Shown piece by piece: positions 33,001-43,700 of a stretch of 64,000 bases of DNA. The position numbers and the translations under genes were made by a program. A model generated the notes under the pieces. That model made no database searches, was not told the origin of the DNA, and saw only the letters and a list, made by a program, of their open reading frames with translations. Position 1 is the stretch's first letter. The number at the start of each line of letters is the position of its first letter. The DNA is from Luidia sarsii (taxonomy: Eukaryota > Echinodermata > Asteroidea > Paxillosida > Luidiidae), in the NCBI GenBank assembly GCA_949987565.1, contig OX465113.1, forward strand, positions 1,952,264 through 2,016,263. The letters run 5' to 3'.

Positions 33001-35131
33001 GGGCTGGTAGGTTTTGGAAAAATATCAGTGGACTTAGAGTCCAACCGATTGGTTGTGACTACCGAAATGTGGCGCAGTTTTGCCCATTGCTCGACGAAAT
33101 GGCATCTCCCATAAACTTACTCTTGTCCATCAATAGGTTTTCTACATGTATGTCTGCGATAAAATTAAATTGACAAGAGAGTACATGTGGTATGCAGATC
33201 TGTTCACCATTTGAATGTGTACATGTAAAAGCAAGTATGGCCAGAAGTACTGATACTTGATGGCTCTTCCTGTGCCCTTCCTCGGTGCAGTATTATTTTC
33301 TGTGAGGCCGTGGCTATATACGGTATCATCCTTGCCATCGTCATCTCTAACCTGCTGGAGGAGTACCCATCCAACATCTCCCTGAACAAGCTGATAACCA
33401 ATTACTTTGCAGGTGAGTGAGTCGGGAGCATTGCAGTTGATTTTCTGTTTGTTGCGGTACTGTGAAGAAATGAAGAGAGTGGTTTCTGTGATTATATTGA
33501 GCTTGTTAGATGTGCATAGCCGTGTTAGTCTGCAAGTAGCATCAAAATACTGGATGATAGCACTTTATAAGACTAACTATTAACATAATGAGGTGCGAGC
33601 GTTTCAGAGCGACAGCTTCTTCATCATTTAGGGTCGCAGGCTAGAAATAGGGTCAGACTGGTAACTGGAAGCCGAACTTTTTTTTTGTTTGGCCTTAAAT
33701 GCTATGGCATGCCCCCCCCCCATCTCCTCCAGTCCACCCACAGCCGGCCTATCAGGAGTCGTTATCGCCTGTCAGTCAAGAGTGACTCCTAATTAGCTTT
33801 TGATATGTATGGAAGTGGTTTTGAATTGGGTCGATTGGCTGCGTCATGTTTGCCGGTCATTAGCATTCCTGCTAGGATCCCAAAACATCGGGGCCCTTCA
33901 ATTTGGTGCTGAGATTTGCTTTCAACAACTGATGAGGTGTTGAATTGCCTCGGCAGGCTACGCCATGTTCGGTGCCGGCTTGACGGTGGGCTTCTCCAAC
34001 CTCTTCTGCGGCGTGTGCGTGGGCATTGTCGGCAGCGGTGCGGCCCTGGCAGATGCCCAGAACCCCAGCCTCTTTGTCAAGGTCCTGATCATCGAGATCT
34101 TCGGCAGTGCCATCGGTCTCTTTGGCGTCATCGTGGGCATCCTACAGGTGAGCAAATTGAACTCGATATCGAATCGGATTTGAAAGTCCCCACATGATGA
34201 ATAACTGTTGTACACATCTCCAGGGGATCGCACCCTCACTTTCATTCAGATGCAAAACACCAATAAGTTGTAAGCCTGGCTGCAGGAGTTTGGGGATCAG
34301 ACTCAGAGTGGATGCTAATCAGAGCCAATAAACCATTAACTGCTGTCAGTCAGAAACGCTACGTCTTGAGCAGCAGCAGCAATAGCAGCAATACCAGTGG
34401 CTACCAGTGCTAGCATCACCAGCAATACCAGTGGCTACCAGTGCTAGCATCACCAGCAATACCAGTGGCTACCAGTGCTAGCATCACCAGCAATACCAGT
34501 GGCTACCAGTGCTAGCATCACCAGCAATACCAGTGGCTACTAGTACTAGCATCACCAGCAATACCAGTGGCTACCAGTGCTAGCATCACCAGCAATACCA
34601 GTGGCTACCAGTGCTAGCATCACCAGCAATACCAGTGGCTACTAGTACTAGCATCACCAGCAATACCAGTGGCTACCAGTGCTAGCATCACCAGCAATAC
34701 CAGTGGCTACTAGTACTAGCATCACCAGCAATACCAGTGGCTACCAGTGCTAGCATCACCAGCAATACTAGCAATACCAGTGGCAGTAATACCAGCAGCA
34801 GTACATACGTGTAGCAACAACAATACTAGCCATACTTGTAACAGCAATACCAGCCATACCAGTAATAACAGCAGCAACAGCAATACTATAAATACCTGTA
34901 GTATCAGCAGCAACAATAACAGTACATTACAGCACATAGAACGCAGGTAGTGCAACATTTTTGTCCACAGAGCAAATGACGTGCAATACCTAAAAATATT
35001 ACTAAAGGGAACAGTTATTATTAATATCTTATTAATGAGTATATAGTTAGTGTCATTTAGTTGTAACCAATTTGTTGCTTCCTTTTTCTCTGTCACACCC
35101 CCAGGTTAACAAGTTCAAGTTCACTGCATAA
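30099..35131 (+). CDS. ATP6V0B: V-type ATPase 21 kDa proteolipid subunit c''
   Basis: Exons: 30099-30156, 31649-31697, 31903-31986, 32686-32763, 33291-33412, 33957-34147, 35105-35131. GT/AG junctions, consistent phases (1, 2, 2, 2, 1, 0), 202 aa (human 205). The protein is a rotor-ring subunit of the membrane V0 sector that carries protons into endosomes, lysosomes and secretory vesicles. Five hydrophobic segments are visible (about 8-27, 48-64, 91-110, 132-156, 171-194). The ion-carrying glutamate is E95 in [12 protein letters not shown], and a second membrane Glu (E177) lies in [13 protein letters not shown]. The loop motif [14 protein letters not shown] (75-88) and the stretch from [12 protein letters not shown] to [13 protein letters not shown] are near-identical to vertebrate ATP6V0B. 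The short N-terminus and the 8-residue last exon (VNKFKFTA) are the most divergent parts. The c'' identity, not c, follows from the extra N-terminal helix and this loop. Confidence 0.96.
30296..30440. repeat. GACGTTTCG-family hairpin in ATP6V0B intron 1
   Basis: GAGGGCCTGACGTTTCGATA with the inverted arm TTTGAGAAAGGTCCCGCTAG and ATCGAAACGTCAGG, then a GCATTTTGCAACATT terminus. Small internal duplications disrupt the stem. Confidence 0.8.
30733..30942. mobile_element. 210-bp hairpin MITE in ATP6V0B intron 1
   Basis: Arms 30733-30789 and 30885-30942 are reverse complements with only a handful of mismatches (CGCAGTGGCTGTTGTTACGG on the left). The central part is also partly self-complementary (GTATTTGTCAG / CTGACGAAATAC, GGAACCAG / CTGGTTC), so nearly the whole element folds on itself. 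Open frames on both strands across it are a by-product of this symmetry. Confidence 0.85.
32120..32260 (+). repeat. chimeric repeat: GACGTTTCG-family end joined to a second motif family
   Basis: Starts as a normal family end (TTGCAAACTGCTCACTGACT to AGTTAGAGGGCCTGA). In place of CGTTTCG it continues as ATGAGGCGTGAGCTTTGCGG, then GTGACAGCCACTTCGTCAGA. The second motif recurs in altered form at about 33588-33640 (ATGAGGTGCGAGCGTTTCAG, GACAGCTTCTTCATCA). Confidence 0.65.
34385..34775 (+). repeat. 34-bp minisatellite in ATP6V0B intron 6
   Basis: Eleven copies of a 34-bp unit beginning AGCAATACCAGTGGCTACCA. Two unit types differ by CCAGTGCTAGC versus CTAGTACTAGC, in the order A A A A B A A B A B A. 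It grades downstream into degenerate AGCAATACC/AACAGC simple sequence to about 34945. Confidence 0.95.
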
Positions 35132-35322
35132 GATCATTACTTGGATGCCAGCCTCCATCCCACCCATGCCATTGTTATTTTTAATGTTCCCCTTGGAAGT
35201 CACAGTAAGTTATTTCTTTGTTTTACCCTTTGGTCATCTTTTCATCAGTTTTGGTCTTTCGTTGACAGATTCCCTGTATTTCCTCCAAAAGAAGATACAA
35301 GGGAAGTACTTTGACCAAAATT

Positions 35323-35328
35323 AATAAA
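35323..35328 (+). promoter_or_regulatory. probable poly(A) signal of ATP6V0B
   Basis: AATAAA about 190 bp after the stop codon, the first on this strand. Confidence 0.5.
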
Positions 35329-37929
35329 ACTTTGGTGTTTTTTTATTAACATTCCTCATAATATTTGCGTTTTTTCCACAAAGGTACCGGTACTCTTCTT
35401 TTTTGTTATCTTAAGACAAGGTGGCACAATTTACATCTCAATGTATACAATGTATTTGGGTGGGTTTTTGTTTGTTTGGGGGGGTATGGTTGTAGAAATG
35501 GGAATTTTTAGTGGTGTGTATGTGTCCCGCCTTAACCTTAGTCTCCTACAAGGATGGCCGTATGAATACTGGATGGGGCTTTGTCCAGTGCATGCTACAC
35601 AATCAATTGAAGCCAGTTACTGCCGTTCTAGCGCTACCACTTGGCAGAGGTGGCCCAGTTCCATTGAATCTGTTGCTAATCTTAGCTTACAAATCTCGGC
35701 TGTTATTGTTAAGACTATAAACCATAACAATGCTGCCTACCACAGCAGACAAGTCCTTGCTTACAGTAAGTATATTTCATGGAGAAGCAAGGCTCTTGGA
35801 TCTTCTGCACCTGTGCAGTTCTCTTGATCAAGGGTCCTTTGCCCATGAAGGAAACAAAAGCATTGATTTTTTTCTTGGTTCTTGTGCCGTAAGGAAAGAA
35901 ATAGTTGCCGTTAGCTGGAAATGAGCCGTAATGGATTCTGAGAAAATTGGAACTGTATTGAGATGAAAGCTGTACTCTGTAGTCTGTCGTAGACTGAATG
36001 ATCCGTTGTGTACATGTACCCACTCTGAATAGGGGTTATTGTAGCCACTGCTGTGACTGTGCATGGGAAGCATTGGACATAGCTCATGAACACCGCTTAA
36101 ACAGGAGGCATTTACATGTACATGTATACATGTAAGTGGTTAATACGGAGGAGTTGATAGGTAGACCGTGAACGAGGCAGGTCGAGTTATTGAGTGATAA
36201 AAATGGTTTCAATTGTAACTCTGTACACACTGTACAGTTTGTGTACAGATCAGTGGTCGTCCCCCTTCCCCATGTTACATCCCAGCAATGCCACCAAGGG
36301 AATTGATATAAGCAATGTCATTAATGTGATAGCATCTTAGTGATGTAGGGAGTCTCGAGATATTATGTTCATCAAAGTCGTATACAAATGTGAGAAAGAA
36401 ATGAGCATGTAAAAAGTATATTAAAGTCAGGATTACCCATTCCATTGTAAAGTTATATTGTGTCTTCACGACATGATAGTAAATTGATAGCATTTATTTG
36501 GACATTTCTTGTTTGGTCGTGATCTCTGGTGCCAGATTTAGGTCCTCCCATGCTCTTAGGGATTTGAGTAAGTTAAAGAAATGTGTACTGCTTTATTTAA
36601 TGCTTGGCTTTTGTTTTGGGATCGTCCATGCTGAAACACAAAGTGCTTCCTTGTTGAATCTACGGTGTATTCCGTGGTTCAGTTGAAGACAATGAAGACA
36701 TTCTTGAAATTGCAGCTCTAGCTCTGGCTCAGCTTTCAACATCCATTTGGAAGGCAGGTACATCAGAAGTACCGACCTTTGTCGGATTTGTTGGAATGGC
36801 TGTGGCCTGGGCAGCCTGGTGCAGGATTAGCCCCCCCCCCCCCCTCTCCAAGCACAGGTGACATTTTGATATCAGTGAGAGAATTGTTCAGTACTAGTAT
36901 CATAGGAATAAGCTAGCCTGGCTTTAGTTTATGATGTATCGTAAAACATGCCATTTGAGTACAGTGCTACTATGATTGACCAAGACCACATCAACGCCTG
37001 AGTTGTAGTGTGCACAGTATGATGGACATTGAGATCCTTGGCTTCTGATTGGTGGAACTGTGATCATGTGACATGTCATAAATGTCAGCCATTCTAATTT
37101 ATGCAGCACTTCACCTTTGCCTGAATAGCCAAATTTGTGACCCGCGCGTTCCAGGTAAAGGCGATGTAAGTCGCATTATAGGGATTTGCACGTAATAGCC
37201 CGCTCAATGTTGAGATGTTGGAATTTTCCATAAAATGTTGATCTTTTTTTTTTCCCTCACGAAATCATATCTTCAATGCTTATACTTTCAGGTTTTATTC
37301 ACAAAAATGAACGTGGTTATGATGACAAGTGTACATAATCTAACAACTATATTCTAAGAGTATTTTGGAATTTAAGGTTTTTGTCCCAAACCAAGTTGTG
37401 AATTGTGACATCTTATGCAATAATGAATAGCAACCAGTGTACTTGGAAAGTTTTTTTTCTTCAGATTATCAATCTACATTGATTTATGAATTATTCAAAT
37501 GTTCACCGTGCACTGTGCAGTAAACACATGATAAATTTCTTGAAATCCTCAGCTCCCCAAATAGAATATTTTTTGATGGATTTGTACAATTTACAAGTAT
37601 GCTTTGGGCTACTAAAAAAAAATAGACAAGCGGTTAAAGATTCATTTTCTTGAAAAGTGAATGCTTTGCAGCTGAAATGGACGGCATTTCGGAAGAAAAA
37701 ATATATCTGTCTGATAACAAGTATATTACATAAATATAGAACCATGTGGTAATTTAAACTGTTGAATACAAGTCACTAGTAAATGTATGTATGTATAGTT
37801 TGATTAAAATCAATCGATATGAAGCGGATTAAGTGTGTAATTATCTCCAAGTTGTCAATACTGTCAATGCATGGGGTGTATTCAATTACCGGGGTAGCTT
37901 TCCCCCAAAATACAAGGAGCAACTCACCA

Positions 37930-38040
37930 AAGTGTTGCAAACTGCTCACTGACTAAAATGACCAAAATTCTCAAAGGCATAACCATTCTGCCTTTGAGAA
38001 AAGTCGTGCTAGGTTCCAAACATCAGACTCTACTTATTAC
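37930..38040. repeat. GACGTTTCG-family element, compact degenerate hairpin
   Basis: Terminus GTTGCAAACTGCTCACTGAC, then TTCTCAAAGGCATAACCATT, and the opposite arm CTGCCTTTGAGAAAAGTCGT with AGGTTCCAAACATCAGAC. Confidence 0.75.
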
Positions 38041-38564
38041 CGTCAAATATTGAGAAGATTTTGGGCCAATATTTTGAGTGACTTAGCCCAGTATTTGAAA
38101 TAACTAATTCTAATCATCCCCTGTTTCAGAAACAAGAGTTGATATTTGTATTGATGAATTGCTGCGTAGAATGACTTGAAATATGCAAATCTATGATGGC
38201 CTACATTTGCTAAAACATGTAGGTCCTTATGCATGCACTTCAGAAAAGTTCTTACTTTTATGATTAGCCATCGAATAATTCACTCAAATATATACCGTGT
38301 TTACAAAAACAAAATCATCAGATTTCAAAATTTTATTTCAATTATTTCACAAGAGACTGTGGACACATGCCCACTACCTATCACCATGTAACTACTTGTA
38401 AGAAAAAATGATTAGAAAAGCATAATATGTACATGAATAAAAATATTAATGTCATGTCCCTATGTAAAAAACTGAGGAAGTATGACTGGATTGTCTGTGT
38501 ACAAAAGCTGCATGCGTCCCATGAGTGCAATCCCAGTAAGCAACCCCTTCCCAATAATACTCTG

Positions 38565-38757
38565 TATCATTGACATGTATGGAATGAATGTTCAAAACGC
38601 GTATCATTGACATGTATGGAATGAATGTTCAAAACGCGTATCATTGACATGTATGGAATTAATGTTCAAAACGCGTATCATTGACATTTATTGTATGGAA
38701 TGGATGTTCAAAACGCGTATCATTGACATTTATTGTATGGAATGGATGTTCAAAACA
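38565..38757 (+). repeat. 37-42-bp tandem repeat, five copies
   Basis: Units start TATCATTGACATGTATGGAA and end TGTTCAAAACGCG. The last two carry a 5-bp insertion (TTATTG). ACGCGT spans four unit junctions. The copies are nearly identical, indicating recent expansion. Confidence 0.9.
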
Positions 38758-38829
38758 CTTAACCATGATAAGGAGACAAATCATTGGTTCTACAATAAGT
38801 TAATAATTTATCAAAGGAAATCAAATACA

Positions 38830-38948
38830 CAATCTCTGCCTTTGAGAAAGGTTCTGCTAGGATCAAAACGTCAGGCCCACTAAATTTTAGGTTTACATTT
38901 TGGTAATTTTAGTCAGTAAGCAGTTTGCAACATTTTTGTATATCACCT
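38830..38948 (-). repeat. GACGTTTCG-family repeat, single full arm
   Basis: Reverse-complement orientation of 1738-1860: GCCTTTGAGAAAGGTTCTGC, GTCAGGCCCACTAAATTTTA, ending CATTTTTGTATATCACC. Confidence 0.85.
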
Positions 38949-39284
38949 TAAATCTAGAGAAAGAGTTAAAAAAACCTGCATTATATGTTTAAAATTCTAC
39001 AAAGTAGCTGCTCACTTTAACGAATGCCCCAAAGGAATTCTAACTGCATTGAACATAGTTTCTCAGAAATTTGTGAGCATGACAATATGCAAGACCTCAT
39101 GGAGACACTGCTTATACCTACAAGATTCAAGACCAATTGTGAATTTCGTTAAGAAAATTACAAAGTTTCTAAAAAGACCAAAAAAATCACGGACAGTGGT
39201 AAATAAGAGAAATAAAAAAGCTCAAACTAAAATGTTCACTGACTAGAGTAGACTGAAATTGTATGCTCTTCTATTACGTGTAGA

Positions 39285-39370
39285 GGACCTAGCATTTTCA
39301 GTCCCAGTTGAAACATCACCAAAGGTGGACAGATCCTGCTAGGATCAATATGTCAGGCCCAGTAAAAAAA
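39285..39370. repeat. degenerate GACGTTTCG-family copy
   Basis: AGGACCTAGCATTTTCAGTC and the opposite arm ATCCTGCTAGGATCAATATG with GTCAGGCCCAGT. Confidence 0.6.
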
Positions 39371-39604
39371 AAAAAATCTTTAAATACTGCACCCCACCTA
39401 TTAACACAGCCTTAATAAGAGGTCTACCGGTAAACAAATTCTCAATTCAATTCCATTAAGAAAATTAGTTATTTAAATAAAATTATGGAGTTTAGAAGTG
39501 CCCAAACTGACTGCCCTTAGACATAATGTAATTCTGCAAGGCTTTGCCCTTCCTGTTGTGCAATGAAGAATTGCTTGGTAGAACAAAGATAGCTTTCTAG
39601 CTAA

Positions 39605-39749
39605 TAGATCGGTTGCACCTGTGGCCATCTTTGGGGCCTAGTCTTTGTTCCTCTTGGATAGGCAAGAGTGCACTCTTTGTACCTGCATTGTCACTGAATT
39701 TTAATAATACTAGAAGGCCCCAAAGATGGCTGCCGGTGCAAATGATCTA
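39605..39749. mobile_element. 145-bp MITE with about 40-bp inverted ends
   Basis: The left end TAGATCGGTTGCACCTGTGG, then CCATCTTTGGGGCC, is mirrored by GGCCCCAAAGATGG, then a GGTGCAAATGATCTA end. Most positions match. The interior has no open frame. The target-site duplication is not certain. Confidence 0.75.
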
Positions 39750-40738
39750 CACTTTAATTTGCACTAAAAAGTACCGTATAGGTGGAACATGTACAAATAC
39801 TGTTCTAGCCAGCAGCCTGTTTTGGGTTGTGTGTTTTTTTTCAAGCAGGTAACTGCATAAAACATAGATCATTACAGTGCTACACAGTATCTATCTGCAC
39901 ACCAGGAAGGGAAAATCCTCACTGATCTGCCTACTCATGGTGGAAACACAAACCTCAAAATGTTATTCACTTTAAAAGTTGCCCGTCACACGAGAATATT
40001 TTACACATTAATTTAAAAATGGCTTACTTTCTAAAATAAGTACAGAGTGTTTTGGTGGGTACAAAAATACATGTAGAAATCCTTTAGTTTTTTAACCTAT
40101 CTGTGCACGTTTGTTAGAAATTACAGATTTTGTGCCCCCAAAACCCCCTCCCCACAAAATAAAAATGGAGGTCAGTTGGTCCCACGTTGGTTTGCCTATC
40201 CATCCATGCAGCCTCCTGGTACCCATCACCGCCATGGATATCTCACACCAAGTGGTTGTTAGGCTGGTAACGGTAGGAGGTTGCTCTCCTCATCGAAAAT
40301 TCTGTTTTCAAGGGAAAAAACCAAATCAATCTTCAATGAAATGCCCTGGTAGTTTTTAGTCGACTTTTTTTTTCAAGAAAAGGGTAGCTTTGACATGCTT
40401 CCCTGAGTTCAGCCAAAGCATCCCTGACGCTGTTCACATTAATCATATTATGATTTCATGACATTTCATTTATGAAATGGGGCCTAGATCACTGGCCACT
40501 AATTCTGTGCATTGCTCGTGCATACTGCACGAATTCCCATTGCTTTGTCATTACACTGCGGCATACAGATGGCGGACACCATGGCATTGTAATGCATGAG
40601 ATCCGAATGACTGTATAGCCAGCCTCAAATCCACTTTGAAAACACCGTATCACCAGCATGCTTACAGTCGCCTGTGTTTCTAAATGAGTGTGGGTTTTTA
40701 GTAGGGTGAGGCTTTTAAGGGGGCAGGCTGGCGATGCG

Positions 40739-43700
40739 TCAGAAGTAGTCGGACGACGTGCTTCTCTGTGCCGCGCTCTCACGTGACTGGTTGGGGATGG
40801 GCCGCAGCAGCGCGGCGTCGCTGCCCGATATGGTGCGCGCCAGGCGGCCCGCCCTGCCGTCGTAGGTGAAAGCGTCCCCTTTCCTGGGCGGCCGGTGGGC
40901 CGCTACGGTCGACGGCCGACTGACTACGGTGAAATTAGTCAGAGGGAACGGGCAAGGGCAGACAGTTGAAGGGGGATTGTGATGAGGGGGACAGAGAAGT
41001 TGTTAGTCCATGTTAGTACGAGCTACAGACGTGGGCATTTAGAATAGGATACAATCGCCAGGGCACTTTCTGTTTACTAAAAGCCAGCTATAAGTGAAAT
41101 TAATCCTGGGTATTATTTATTTATTTTGTTTTAGCTAGAGAATGTTAGTAAATGAGGGGAATGTGAAGTTGATAAGACTACACCTACATGTATCTCCGAA
41201 TACACTGGGCATTTTGTTACAAAATACATACAGGAAGTACTACACATATACAAATAATTATTGCAACTGATGAGAATTGCCAAATACATTGTAAATTCAA
41301 GTCTTACAAATTTCAAGGACTTTGCTCTTCATTCTAGAAATACAGGTATTATATATCAGGTCCTCTAATCTCTCAGAAATCATTTCAAAAAGAGGGAGGA
41401 GATATGGGAAGGGATATTGAAAATCCATAATGATCAGGATACTACAAGAAGGTTGAATTCCATGATTTGACAAAAAGGCAAACAGAGAGGCCACAACCAA
41501 CGCGATTTTGAGAGACAAGCATGCCATTTTAAACTAAACAACAACCTCTAAACTTCCCAGTTTTTCCTTTATTTGTTTGACTTGAATTGAAAAAAAAGCT
41601 GCATCCACTTTGTGTGATCCCCCGAGCTGCAGTACCCAGGTTTACAACAACTGGTTGTTTGCATCTGAATCAAAGCGGGGCTGTACATGTGATCCTTGGA
41701 GATATACGGCAGTTGATGGTTGAATGCAAAAAACAACCTAAGTCTGAATCCATTGATTATGCAAATGAATCCTAAACTAGCTCATCAGGGTCATGTGTAG
41801 TAAAATGAAACAGTTTCCTTTTTTTTATGTTGAACAAAACAAACAAGGCCCAAACCCCAACAATCAAAACCTCCTGACAATGAAATTTAATTGATTGATT
41901 ATGCAAATTATTTCCACAGAATTGTGTGGTTTTTTCACACCTGGTTTTGCTGGCATAAAGGTTAGGTCCTTGACCTTCAAAACAGGTGTTTTCCAATGGA
42001 GATTGATACAAAAAATTACAGTTTTCATTTCAGCAATGCCATTATCATTTTGCAGAGCTAGCCCCCTTTCAACTTTAAGAGGCATGTTTGTTTTTCTTTC
42101 TAAATTGCACTTAAAATGGAAAGAAAAATCTGAAAAATGTCCTGCCCAAATGCATTGTCTTTCCACTGACAAGGTTTAGATTTCTCATCTAGCATTGTGA
42201 TTCATCTCAACTCAAACTCATTATGGACATGCAATAAGACTGTGGTTGTGATTGCTCCATGCATATGTGTATATATAGTATACAAACACACTGCCACGCA
42301 TGCACCCCGTTGATTTGAATCCACAATGTCCAGCCAGGGCCCTGCAGTGTTTGTCTATGCCACAGACAAAGAATAGGAGACCAATTTGCTTGTGGATATT
42401 GCAGAGTACAAAATAATGGGCTGGGGCTGAGTCAACGGTTTATTCTTCTAGTTCTTGAGAGCCAGGTCTTTCTAAACACAATTCCCCTAAAACCACCTAA
42501 AGGTGTCTTGGACATACATTTTAGGTATGTAGAGCCTGACATGTCCATCCTAGCGGGACCTTCCTCAATGGAAGAATTACAAATCACCCTGTAATCAGTC
42601 GTAATTGTTACCAAGATGAGTTTGATGAAATCAACACTTTGGTTCTGAAAGATTTGTCAGTGACGAGACCTGTTGTCGAGTACTTTTCATGAAGATTGAC
42701 CCCAAATAATATCTTCCTGGAGGGATATAGTCGCCAAGAATTCAGCTATGGAGACTTGAGAGAGGGTTTCCATGCAGACTGAGGGAGGGGAGTACAGAGG
42801 AATGAATCTTAAAAGGGAGAACAACAGGGACCAAGAATGCACCATCTACCAGTTTACCTGTGTAGGAAGTCTGAAGACAATGTGTGCAAAATAGGGAAAG
42901 ATAATGCTGAGTTAAATTCAGTGCGATAAGACTTATGAGAACATTAGTGTTAAGACAGAATATCCATGGGTCCCATGTGTTAACAGGCAGCAAGGGGTGA
43001 ATGAATTGTTAGTAATAGGTTCGGATGGCTCAGAAATGTAGTTGAAGATGAGTTCTAAACTCGGGCAAGGTAAATCTCAAGGCTGGAAAGAATCCTAGCA
43101 TTCTCATGTTTTCAGGTTCAAAGGTTAGAGAGCCATGCATATTCATACTGCTGCAGAATGTGTTCTTGCAATTGGGTGCTTGTATATACTGGCCTGGAAC
43201 TAATGGCTACTGTGCCTAATTGTGGCTATTGGTACAAGTGTGTCCTGCTGCATACAATGAGCCCTGAGTGACAGCCGTAGCCTTAGCCGTGGCTGAAGAT
43301 TCTGTTCTACGTTTGTGCGGTTAAAAAAAAAATATGACAATTTTGCTAGAATGCGACCTTGCGGTGTCTCATCAGCACTTGGGGCAGGGTAGGCCTGCCA
43401 GTTCATGTCAGTCTGCCAAACAAATCGAAGTCAATTGTCAAAGTACTGTAGCTAATCAAAATGGTGAAATCAATCTTTAATAAATGGAAATGATCCCTCA
43501 GAGGGGCGTCTTCTTTATTTGCATTTGAAGAGCGTTTCAAGAACTGATTATAGCATGATGATTGCATAGATTAAAACCAAAATAGACAATTAGACTTTCC
43601 TGAAAGTTTTGTTGTTGTTTAGCCCTTACTTCTTAATACCTCAGGAGAATCAGACAGATTCTGGAAACTTTTCCAGGTGTTTGATCCTTCTGAATCGGTA

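Larger units (their letters stand above)
35132..40738. other. ATP6V0B 3' UTR and intergenic DNA between convergent genes
   Basis: ATP6V0B (+) and the first PLPPR-like gene (-) converge here. No coding exon is visible. The DNA is AT-rich, with several family repeats, a 37-42-bp tandem array and a 145-bp MITE. A minus-strand AATAAA at 38331-38336 could be the distal poly(A) signal of the PLPPR-like gene, but that would imply a 2.4-kb 3' UTR. Confidence 0.5.
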
